This document shows positions 24,166 through 34,800 of a stretch of DNA of 64,000 nucleotides, piece by piece. Within the stretch, counting starts at the first letter, position 1. Every line of letters begins with the position of its first letter. The position numbers and the translations under genes were made by a program. The stretch lies in contig JANDEH010000012.1 of assembly GCA_024610705.1 (NCBI GenBank), positions 14,880,001-14,944,000 of the forward strand, written 5' to 3'. The notes beneath the pieces are model-generated. The model saw only the letters and a list, made by a program, of their open reading frames with translations. It ran no database searches and had not been told where the DNA came from. The stretch is from Tetragnatha versicolor. Lineage: Eukaryota; Arthropoda; Arachnida; Araneae; Tetragnathidae.

Positions 24166-24840
24166 TCAGTTGTGTGTTGTTACTGATCCCCTTGATGCTT
24201 TAGGAACCCCTATAAACCAAGTCCATAGATCATTTCGCATAAGCAGATCAAATACGGTCTCTTCCTCTCTCATCAGTTGCCTCAATGAGGCACCATACAT
24301 TCTAGGATGGGAGAGGGAGACACGATGGGTGTTACAGTGGCAAAGGGGTCTTTTCGGTTCATTTCCGTTAGAGCTCCCGCTAAATATCGCCAATCTCTGT
24401 TGGACTCCAAAAAGTATAAATATTGCTAAATAATTTCAAATTCATGGATTAAAATGTTTAATTAGATCTATAACTTGTTTGTATTTGAATGCTAAGCGTT
24501 TAAAAGAGATTGGTGATATTTAGCGGGAACTCTAACGAATTTGAACCGTCTTTTCCTTCTCCCTGAATTTCAAGCTCTTTATATGGTCTGTCCTTAGTCT
24601 GGATAGAGCTGTTTGGGCAAATCTTGGGCAGAAACATTGCTGTGAGCCGTTAGCAGCGTACCTGGTATGCCTTTTGGCGGCATCTTTCAGTCTGCATTAA
24701 CTTAGGCAAAATACAGGGAGTGAACCTTAGAAGCTTGTAATTTGGTGGAAGGGGCAGTGGGCAGTTCACTACCTTCCCTGGCAAGCAGATCGGCGATTTC
24801 GTTTCTAAGGCGATTTACGCTGTCTTCGTAGCTCATTAGT
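24166..24840 (-). pseudogene. LINE fragment: RNase H end and C-terminal zinc-knuckle region
   Basis: On the minus strand near 24815-24780 one frame reads RNEIADLLAREGSELP, the [GN]NE-x-AD-x-LAR signature at the end of the RNase H domain of non-LTR retrotransposons. Near 24600-24560 another frame reads LRTDHIKSLKFREKEKT, the LR-[TS]-x-H-x-K block that follows it. Near 24350-24200 a third frame reads CHCNTHRVSLSHPRM and then FDLLMRND, matching the CxxC/H tail. Frame changes and stops show it is dead. It is interrupted by a MITE at 24356-24547. The order and spacing fit Jockey/I-like LINEs. Confidence 0.75.
24356..24547. mobile_element. 192-bp MITE with 8-bp target duplication inside the LINE fragment
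   Basis: Long imperfect inverted repeats: GGTTCATTTCCGTTAGAGCT at the left against AACTCTAACGAATTTGAACC at the right, continuing inward through CCCGCTAAATATC. It is flanked by perfect GTCTTTTC at 24348-24355 and 24548-24555. Removing it and one flank rejoins the LINE tail. The 8-bp duplication indicates hAT-type mobilisation. Confidence 0.88.
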
Positions 24841-24849
24841 TTTATAAGT

Positions 24850-27800
24850 TGAATGAAGCATGCCTTCCTTACACCAAATGATACACCAAAGCGAAGCTAG
24901 TCATACAGAAGTTCAAAAAAATGTGTACAACCATGTGAATTATTTTATAAATTCATAAAATCTTTAATTTGTTGCAAATGGGAGGGTGCTGCGAGATTTG
25001 ACTCACTACTAATAAATCATTTTGAGACTATAGTGCTTTTCTCATCCTAGGGCAAAGTTTTCCAAACTGGTATTTGATTTCTTCAAGGAAGAGTGAGTGA
25101 TGACCAAAGGGGTTCAAAAGAACGTCATTTTATGGGAATTTAATAAAAGTTAAGTTAATTTCAAAATTTTAGACAACAGAACAGTTTTAATAAGTTTGAT
25201 TATTCTTGGATTTTTTCAACAATGATACTACTATATTAAAGGAATTAAAACTGCTATTAAGTTGTATTTGAATAGGAGTGATGCATGCTATTTTTCTAGC
25301 TTAAATGTACAGAGGATACATAGCAAAGAGTTTAGGAACCACAGTGAAGGAAGGAAATATTAAACTATATAGAGTGACGTTCTTTTCTGTCGTTGTTTGA
25401 CAAAATTATAGTGATTTTAAATCAATAAGCATTTTGATACTATTCTAGAACTAACGTGCTTGAAACGTTATTACCAAGGATTAATCAAAAGGCAGACACG
25501 AATAACGTCTTTGATCTAGGAAATATTTGAAAATTAAATTGAAATTAGTTATTAGATTTCCTTTTGTTCAAAAATTTGAATAGCAGATGTACTTTACACC
25601 ATTGTGTTTGATTTGATTCTTCCTCTAAGGCTTCGCTTCGTCAAGAAATAGTATTTAAACCTTGGTTATTTTCTTCTGAAGACGAATATATGAACCTTTA
25701 ATTCAAGAGACCTCAGTCACCCAGAAAAAATTTTCTATTTTGAATTATAAAAGCTAAGCATTTAGTTGGCCTGGATAAAGCAAGTTTATATATGTACAAA
25801 AATGCAAATTTAATTGAGAGAAATTAACAATTTATAAATAAAATATCATTGCTTATAAAACATTGAGAAAGTTATTTTATTTTACGCAAATCTATTATAA
25901 CCACTTTCCCAAAGGCTTGTAAAAATGTACGCAAATAAAGTCTGAATTTTTATATAGTGAATTATTAGTGAAACCTGAATTAGTAAAAATGAAAACTTCG
26001 GTTTCTGTATAAGAGGAATCGTCGAGGATCGATGTTTTGTGCGAATGATTGATACAGTAAGCAACTCAATTTTTGTTATGAAAATTTATTTGATGAGAAA
26101 ATTATCAATAGTATTATCAATGAGAAAATCCCCTTGTCCACCCTGTTCTATACTTTTAATCTTTAAAATTTGTATAGGTACTATCATTTAAAAAATAGAA
26201 ATAAAATTTAATTGCTCTCATTATGGAACTGTTTTATTTATTTTTGTAGAAATACATATTTAGCATGTGTGTAGCCTTTAAATACTTTGCATGACTACAA
26301 TTTAATATGTATTTACTATTACTCTAACAATTTTTATTAATAAAAGTGTTTCAAATTCTTTTAAATTGAATGCTTCTCGTTTGAGTCCATCATAATAATT
26401 TTACTCACATAACATAAAAATAAAAACAGAGCTCCTTAAAAAGGAGTTCTAATTTTTTGAGACGGAGAAAAAACCTATGTCCCAAAGATTTTTTTAGAGG
26501 AACCATCCCGAGAAACCGTACACTTTTGGCTTACTCCACTTAGGCCAAATCATTGCACGAGTTTAACAAGCAACAGAGTAGTTTTGTTATCAGGTATTAT
26601 TACCTAAAGTACAAAACAGTTGTTTTCCCTCTCCGAAACTCATACAGAGTATCCACGCAATCTTAATGACATTAATCTCATCGTAGCAGTATAAAATTGC
26701 GAATAACAAAGGAAAGGAAAGACTTTTCGAAAGTTAACAATAACTCTGTGTTCCAGACAGCAGGAAAACTGCACAAGGTGAATGGATTAAATTGAAGGTC
26801 AAAATCTGGCTTTTACAATCCTCGTTTCCTCAATTTCTGCAGAAAATTCTGTCACAGTAACAATCCCCGTTGCATCAAACTAAAACTGAAATAGGCATCA
26901 ATGTTGAATGTTTTTTACTGCCATAATGATATCATCCTTACCAATCTAACTGCATAGCGAAACACGCAGTAGTTAAGACTGCATGGTTCTATTGTTTTGT
27001 AGTTAAGGAGGAACGATAAAATTAATTACTTATACCAGTCCACTCATTATCTGGGTTCACCATTCTGGGATTTTCTATATTCATTTTGTTTTTCTGTTAC
27101 GGTTGTTAGTCTTAGATCAGTCGATTAGAAAATTAGTATATAAGTTTGTTTTAGAATTTTTTACGTATACCATAGTTACTTTAAAGTACTAGTTTTAATG
27201 ATATATTTTTTAAAAATTTTTAATGTCGGAAATTTTCGACAACACTAATTACTATAGAAAAGATAGTAAAGGAGATAAATTAATATCCATAGTTATGAAC
27301 ATTGATATAACTGTTAATTTTAAATCAATTTTACAGTTATTCTTTATTATTTTTGTTCTATTAAGATGCTCTGGACATTCAAAATGGCCCACTTGGGGAT
27401 TTTATTTCTCGAATGTATGCGAGAAGGAATCATTCTATGACACCTGAAATAATCTTTAAGAAAATCTTGAACCTTTTTTAATCAGTTCACCTCATTATAT
27501 TCCTTCCATATAATGGTTGTTTTTCATATTATTTTGCAGATTTATTAATTTGTGCAATGTGTAAGCAAAACAAGATAGAGCGAAGTGAACTTCTATAATA
27601 AATACTAATACAATAAATTTTTAATTTGAAAATTATCAGCTGCATAAAAAATGACTAACAATACATATTTTGTTTATTTCTTAAAATTAATTTAAGTAAG
27701 ATTCTGCAGTTCAAATTCTATATTCTAAGGTAAAAGTAGTACTTTCATGTCTATAAACGAGATAAAGTTATGCTAGTTGATTCAACAACTATCAGCTAAT

Positions 27801-29980
27801 TGATTAAAAACTCATAAGTACAAATATAATAATGAATTAAATGAAAATATAAGAAACGAAGCTATGCGCATCCGTTATGGTTCAGTAACTACTACTTCTA
27901 TTTACCACAGCGATTCGTATAAAAATTTTATAGGACCGTTATTTACCGTTACGCTAACAATGCTCATCATTAACAATGAGGCATCCTTGGTTGCACAAAT
28001 TAAAAAAAAGGAGTGATATAACGTGTGGGAAGGTTTTTTTTTGTATCTTTCAAATGTGTGTGTGGTTATCTTACGTGAAAAACATAGTGTTGTTGAAGGT
28101 TAATGTAGGATATGCGTGTAATGGTATTCAGAACTGTTACACGCAATGAACTGTTGTCGTCCGATTTAGAATAATTAGCTTTGTCCGCTGATACATTCCA
28201 AATAAAATGCATGGCATGGAACTATCTCAGTTTTGAATTACCGTTGTAATTATTTTGCTTCCTCTGTGAACATTGCGTTACTTTTTTGTAGAAATATTCT
28301 AAAGTATTCGAGAAAGGTTTTGTGAAAGTGCTGTCGTTTTCCGATATTGTTACAGACTGTTGGAATTGTTACGAACTTATATGAGTTGCTAAGAATAAAA
28401 GTGGTATAAATAAAAAAAGTTAAGAAAAGCATGTATTATTTGAATTCCTTTTAAGAACTTATACCTATAGTGTGGGAGTCGCCTATGTCAAAAGCTCAAC
28501 AAGTGGCCTCAGATGCCTAAAAAGCGCCTTCACCTTAGGAACAACACAATCTGTTTAGAGAAAACCTTCAATTACTCAAAACTACGTTCAGTGGACTTGT
28601 ACTACTTTCATTCTAACCAGCTCATATATCAGTAAAAACAAAATAATTTTTACTCAATTAGTAGTTCATTCATATAAATTTATTAGTTAGTTATATTATT
28701 TAAGATTGTTATAATATAATATAGAATATAATATATATTTTATATAGGATAATATATATTTTATCTTTCCAGTGTCATTTGTAAAGTTGTATATCAAGAG
28801 TATATAAGACGAATGATAAAGGAAAACTATATCCACTTGAAAATCCTAGAGTTAATAACTATCACAAAGGAAATAACAAACTTTAATCATTTCAATCTTG
28901 TTTTTAATTTAGCTCACAACCAAAATAATAATGTATTATTAATAAGCTTATTATTCATTTAAATAAATCTTAATAAAATGAGAATTAAGTTCTATAGCTG
29001 TATCAGTTATTTACCGTAATATAATTGAACATAGCTTTAATATTCGAGTGCGAATAACATTATCACTAGTTTTAAAAGTTTGCAGTGTTGAGAACGTATT
29101 CAAATGTGATGCCAGAAGTTATTTGCATACATAGAAAAGAAAATTTGACGGATGATTAAACAGAAAAGGATCTTGGAAAAGAAAGTACTTTATTATGAGA
29201 TAAACGTAATTACATTGGACACACCAAGAGGTTAGTGTTTAAAACAATGAAAAATGTTTTTATAACAAGCGAAAGTTTTAGGTCATTAGAAGTTCTTTGT
29301 ATGTTAATGTTACTAATATTCTATGCTTTGCATGGCATATGTAGAAAGAAATTGTTCATTAATATAAAAAAAGAAAAAAAACCCCTCGGTATTAAATAAA
29401 TTAGGGCAGACATAAAAACAACGCAAGTTGTAGAAAAATTCCTACCATGACAAATCAATATTGTGAAATGCGAAGTTGTAAAAGGATACATAAAATGTTT
29501 AATAGCGTAAGGTAATTCGCTTCAAACTTTTATGCTCTTTTTTGAAGTTTTATAGAGTTAATACTTCTTATAAGATATTAAATAACACCAACACTAAATG
29601 CGATGACCTAAAAATACCTTTCCATGCTACATGCACATGGTTGAATTATTCTAACAGTTTTCTCTATTCTTAAAATTATACTAGGATTTATTAATTTAAT
29701 AAACTAAATTAGTCTATTTCCAATCTTTTGAGATTTCATAATTGCTCTAGGAAATCCTACAAATTTTTCTCAAACACAATATTTGTTAATATGGATTTCG
29801 GTATTATTACTAAATGCAATTTTATCTTTCCGTTATGTACCCCAAACACCTGTTCTAATCAACTCCCCAAAAAACCACTCTCTCCACCCTCCCTCATAAA
29901 AACAACTGTCATTACCAAAAAAAGGTTTCGGAATTTCTCCACAAACTCCAATTAACATCTGACTCTCCATTGAAACCTCA
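24850..29980. other. AT-rich stretch, no gene recognised
   Basis: Contains short AT microsatellite-like runs (28690-28770) and several small open frames (for example 27223-27447) without recognisable features or splice context. Probably intergenic DNA or upstream intron of the large gene. Confidence 0.5.
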
Positions 29981-29984
29981 GTCC

Positions 29985-30181
29985 AACCGTGTCCCAGATC
30001 CTCTTTGTGAGCCACAAAAGGGGGGCGACACGGGTTTTTGCACATAAAAATGGAATGAGAAGGGAGGGGGGTCGAGTGAACGCGGAAGGGGTGGACGATG
30101 TTACTTTGTCGGACGATGCCAGGATATCCACGGTCTGCCGGTTTCGCTGCCGGAAGTGGCCAAACGAGCTTCCGTTCGCAG
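29985..30181 (+). promoter_or_regulatory. GC-rich island ending at a donor; candidate 5' untranslated first exon
   Basis: GC- and CpG-rich (GGTCGAGTGAACGCGGAAGG, GGTTTCGCTGCCGGAAGTGG) and ends in GTTCGCAG followed by the donor GTAAAA at 30182. CCGGAAGTG is an ETS-type site common in housekeeping promoters. It lies 1.6 kb upstream of the first coding exon (31776-31812), whose 5' side is an acceptor and so requires an upstream non-coding exon. This is the closest candidate for that exon and its promoter. Confidence 0.45.
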
Positions 30182-30433
30182 GTAAAAATGAATTTATACG
30201 TGGGGATGAGTTCGTTGAGATTCTATCCATAGACTAAGCCAGGATTTATGATGAAGGGCAATACCATTCAACGATATTAAAATTAGTTCTGCCTTAATTT
30301 TCCACCTTGATTATCGAAAGTTCTGATTTTTAAGCTGGTTCAATTCCGTCATTTGTCCCGTTTAAAACTGCCAAAATATTTGGAAGCCAAATATTCAAAT
30401 ATCACCAAATTTTTATTGTTGTCATTGATGTAT

Positions 30434-30843
30434 AATGAGGAAGTTGCATGATTTTTTTTATTTTTTTAATCGATTCCTCTTGCAAAAATAAGCAACTACC
30501 CAAAATTTGAGGCCGATCGAGAAATTTTTTGATTGTCAAAAAAATTAACAAAAATCCCCTTTTTAAAAGCGCGCGAAAACGCCAAGAGTTTGGATGTGAC
30601 GTCATCTTATACTAAACATTGTTGTAAAGCAATGGAGTTGATGGTATTATTGTTGACGTCATCTTATAGTTTAAACAATAAACGTTTTCAGTCACGTGTT
30701 TTTTTCTCGACTTTTAAATTAAAATATTTAATTACCTGTACATTTTTTTGAAAAACTGACTAGATATTTAATTTTACCATACAAAAAACCATACGGAACA
30801 CTTGTTTGTTTTTTGAAAATCTGACACATGCAACTTCCTTATT
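30434..30843. repeat. Inverted-repeat element with duplicated CRE sites
   Basis: AATGAGGAAGTTGCATG at 30434 is inverted as CATGCAACTTCCTTATT near 30827, giving a possible MITE of about 410 bp. Inside, TGACGTCATCTTATA occurs twice (30597-30611 and 30654-30668). It sits between the candidate first exon and the first coding exon of the large gene. Confidence 0.45.
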
Positions 30844-31775
30844 GTTTGTTTTAGTATGTTGATTTGTAATTTCCGGCATTTCCTCCCTTTAAAACAGCTT
30901 GGTGATACATATAAAAACAGATCACGGAATTGAACTTTAATTTTTTTAGTTCAGGGATCTTGAGTTATTCTTCTTAAAGGGTTGAAGTATCCATAAAAAG
31001 TCAAAGAAAAACCAATCAAGATTATAGATAATGAGCTTTTTAAGGGCCTAAATATAACATTTTATAGCTTTAATTAGGTTAAATAAATTTCAACTTAATT
31101 ACTATATGTATTGAAAGAAATTAAATTTTCATGTCTATTTTTTTTATTTAAGTTTCCCAATATGGTTTAAGGAGAAAGGAGGTAAAAACAACTCAGACAA
31201 ACATGATTGCATGGGAATGTATGACCGGAAACTCCATCCTGATTATCTGGTAAACAAACGAAGATGGGAAGAAATAACAAGCTTATACTAATTTGGAAAA
31301 ACTCCTCGTTATGCAATTATGATTAACTCAAGGTCCCAATGTTCGTTGGTTTTTTGTGTGAAATAAAACATGTTACCAAAAGCTTTGAATCATTTCGCTT
31401 ACTGAATCACCGTTTTTTGGGAGATACCCTTACAGTTTACATACATAGAAGTGCTATTCAACTCTTAAAAAGGTTAATTTAATACCTTAAAAGAGACCTT
31501 GTTCTATGAAGACTTAGCTATAATATTTCTTTGCTGAGAGTATATAGTTAAAATGTGTGAGAAATTGACCACGTGAATAATTTTAGGCAAAAAAATTAAG
31601 AAAACTTTTGAATTTAAGTTTGCAACATTGGCAATTACGAATGGTGGTTGATTGTAATTTGGGGAATGTTAAAAAGTAGAGAAAATGATAATGACAACGA
31701 AAAATTTTCTCAAGAATTTTTCTATCTTTAAATTTAAATGTGACACTACGTTAATAATTTCTTGCTTTATTGCAG
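30844..31775. other. Intronic stretch upstream of the first coding exon
   Basis: AT-rich, with no supported element. Ends at the acceptor CTTTATTGCAG before 31776. Confidence 0.5.
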
Positions 31776-31812
31776 GTTCCTTTAGGAGATAATGGATCTC
31801 CTTGTATGTGAG
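31776..31812 (+). CDS. Large gene, first coding exon (7 residues plus 5' UTR)
   Basis: Acceptor TTATTGCAG, 16 bases of 5' UTR including an in-frame stop, then MDLLVCE and the donor GTGAGT at 31813 (phase 0). The acceptor shows that at least one non-coding exon lies upstream. The joined N-terminus reads MDLLVCEAPLDNSFQK. Confidence 0.85.
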
Positions 31813-34800
31813 GTGAGTTAAGTTTTAAATATTTAATGAGATTTTCAGTTATTTTCAAGCATTAGTTTATTTTGAATAACATCAAATATAGGATAAAGCC
31901 GTGTATTTTTCTTAATTTTTAGTAATATGAGATAGTCAAAATTTTATCATCAGTTCAAAAACTCATAATATAAATACTCATTAGGTGATGATTAAGATGG
32001 TGAACTAATAAGTAATATCGTTTATAGGCTCCTTTGGATAACAGTTTTCAAAAGGATAAACTAGAGCTTGTTAACAAAGGGTCTTTGGGCAGAAGGAGAA
32101 AACCAAGTCGTGCCAATTTGAAGCAGCTTCTTTCTCCAGGCGACCACTTCTCTCTTCAGACGTATTCCATTGAATGTCCTTCGGAGGATGCTTCTTCAGC
32201 CAATCACGTTGTAGAAAAGAAGTGTGTGACCAATCACTTGAATGGGGACATCGAAGGAGAATCGATATCAACAAACCGTGCTACAGATAGTATATCCGTT
32301 GCAGAAAGAACGTTTTCAAGAAATGGTTTCTCAGAAACTTTTACGGATTATGTTAACATTGAAACAAAAGTTGTTGAGAGTACTGTAGTTGAAAAGACTT
32401 TAACAACAAAGCAAAATGGTGAAAAGAAAATCCAAAGCAAGTACAGTGCTGAGAGAGAGGCTTTGGCTCTCCACATAGCGCAAAAAGCATCTTCAATTAA
32501 TCTGGCTCTCGGGAAGTGTTCGACGCAGAATCACATTCCAGGAAAGAACTTAGTGACTATTAAAACTAATAATAAATTTCAAAAGACTAATCATATTACG
32601 GAAAATAGTTCTGTGACGAATCACGTTTTAGAGAAGTCCTCATCTGCGAAGCCGGGTACAGAAAGGACTTTTGAGGCCCAAACTACAAAACAGAAGCTAT
32701 TTTCGACCAATCACTTCCAAGAAAAGACTGTTTACTCTGCAAAACAACCAGAAAAACTGAATAGCATTCCATCTTCTAAAACATTTGTTCCTAACGGAGT
32801 GTGCGGAAAGGTGTGTTTGGCACCGCAAAAGTACGAAATTTCAAGGACACCTACACCAATTGAAAGATCTACCATCTGTGTTAAGCCAAATGTAAATGGA
32901 CAAATCCTAAAAGAAAGAGAGAAATCCAAGCCCCAAACAAATTTAGGTAAGTTGGAAAAATTTTCGAGTAATTTTGTTACACATTTGAAAGGAAGTGTAA
33001 TAAGTTTAGGTTTAGACCAAAAAAATACCCGTACATCAAATCGGCGACTTACAGAAGAGAGATGTTAAGTCACTTTAGGATCAACTCTACTCTGTATGAC
33101 GCCACACCAAATTTGGCGATATACGACCACTTTTTTTTGCGGAATGATATTTCACCAACAAAGCAGATCGCTTTTCAGCTTGGCGAGAGTTTGGGAATTC
33201 GCTTGTTTGTTGACGGCATTCTACCGCTTTTAAAAATGACTTAATGCCTTTCTCCTGTAAGCTGACGAAATTTAATAATTCCTTTCGAAAAAGAAGGGAA
33301 GACATTAATACAGTCAATTCCGCTTAATGTGATCACGGTTAATGTTATCAATCGGATAATGTTATCGAAATCGACAGGTCCCGATCATTTCTATTTAATT
33401 TAATGTAAAATACACATCGTTTAATGTGATCAACTATGAATCAGCACGCCGCTTAATGTTATCAAATTTTTTCATATTCCCTTTAAAACGACCGCTTTTG
33501 AGTTTGAGTTTCGTTTTGAGGGTCAATTTTTGCAAGTAAACATCTGCCCCACCAGAGCATCTGGCACTTCTTTTTTCTGAAACTCAGTATGAGTAAGAAA
33601 AATCAAACATTCCACATATTACTATATTGAAAAAAAGCGGTTAAGGGTGGGGGTCCGAATCCATACTGGTGATTGGTTGTCTGATAAGAGATTTTGATTT
33701 TCCCTCGTATACTGGAATTCAGATTATGTAACAAATGTGTGGTTTTTGGAGTGGAAGGATATATACATAGGATATAGTATACTGTCTGTCTATCACAAGA
33801 AGAGCTCTGGTTTACATCTCTGTTGCCAAGGCAACAGGACTCTGCTCATTTTCAACGGGTGAAATCAGAAGAAAGGCGCAACCACTTTGGCTTACTGAGC
33901 GCCTTGTTGGGGAATTTGGCGATAACTTTTATATTGTTACTTTATAATTACATAAATCGGGAAATCTTAGAACAGGGTCGAATTGGCTGCGTTTGGTGAA
34001 AATCTTATTTCATCATGATCCATCGAGTGATAAATAGTTTTGTATTTTTAAAACGGATTGGATTTCTGTTACAGGATGATTAAAAATTAGAGGGAGAAAA
34101 GCTAGAAGGGAAGGGGCTAAAAGCGGATTACAACTAAACGACTTTTTTTAACCCTTAAGATTAAGAAATTTACGATTGTGATGTGATGTGTTAGCCCTTG
34201 ACTGAAGTAAACATTAAAACTTTTGATTTATAAAAATGCCGGAATCGAGCGATATTTCTGGGTCTTAAAGGGTAAAGCGTATATTCCAGATCTGGATGGT
34301 TCAGTCTAAAAATCACGTCGCATTTCTAACCTTGAATTGCTTTGTGAATCCTAGTCGTCAAGGTTATATCCCACCCTTTTCCTGGCATTTTCCCCTCTGG
34401 TTTTGAGACAGCTTGTATTTAAATTTTACAAAAAAAATTATGAATAATTCATGTGAAATTTATTGCAGGAAGTAAAATCGTGGAATCGATAAAGATTTCG
34501 ACGATCCTTCACAAAAATCTGCAACATTGTAAATTATTTTTCGCGCTTGCGATGTTAATATTTCACCCTTTTTAAAATGAAATGTCATCATGTAATTTTA
34601 AAGAAATATAAAATTGGTTGATATAAATCGAAACACAATCCAAAGGCAACAGTTAAATCAAATCAAATATGTGTAGGAAGCGGAGTTATCAATTCTTCTA
34701 AAAAACAAAGTTCTATTTTTATTTGTTACATTTGCAAAATTCAGAAAAAGAAACTTAAATCAATTATCTATCAAGTCAGTTCCCTAGAATATACTTGGTT

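Noticed and set aside
27223..27447. 74-residue ATG-started frame
   Set aside because: AT-rich codons, no recognisable motif and no splice or repeat context; likely chance.
32947..33068. Unspliced continuation of coding exon 2 to the stop at 33068
   Set aside because: A consensus GTAAGT donor at 32947 gives exactly the phase needed to join 35631, and downstream exons share phase 1.
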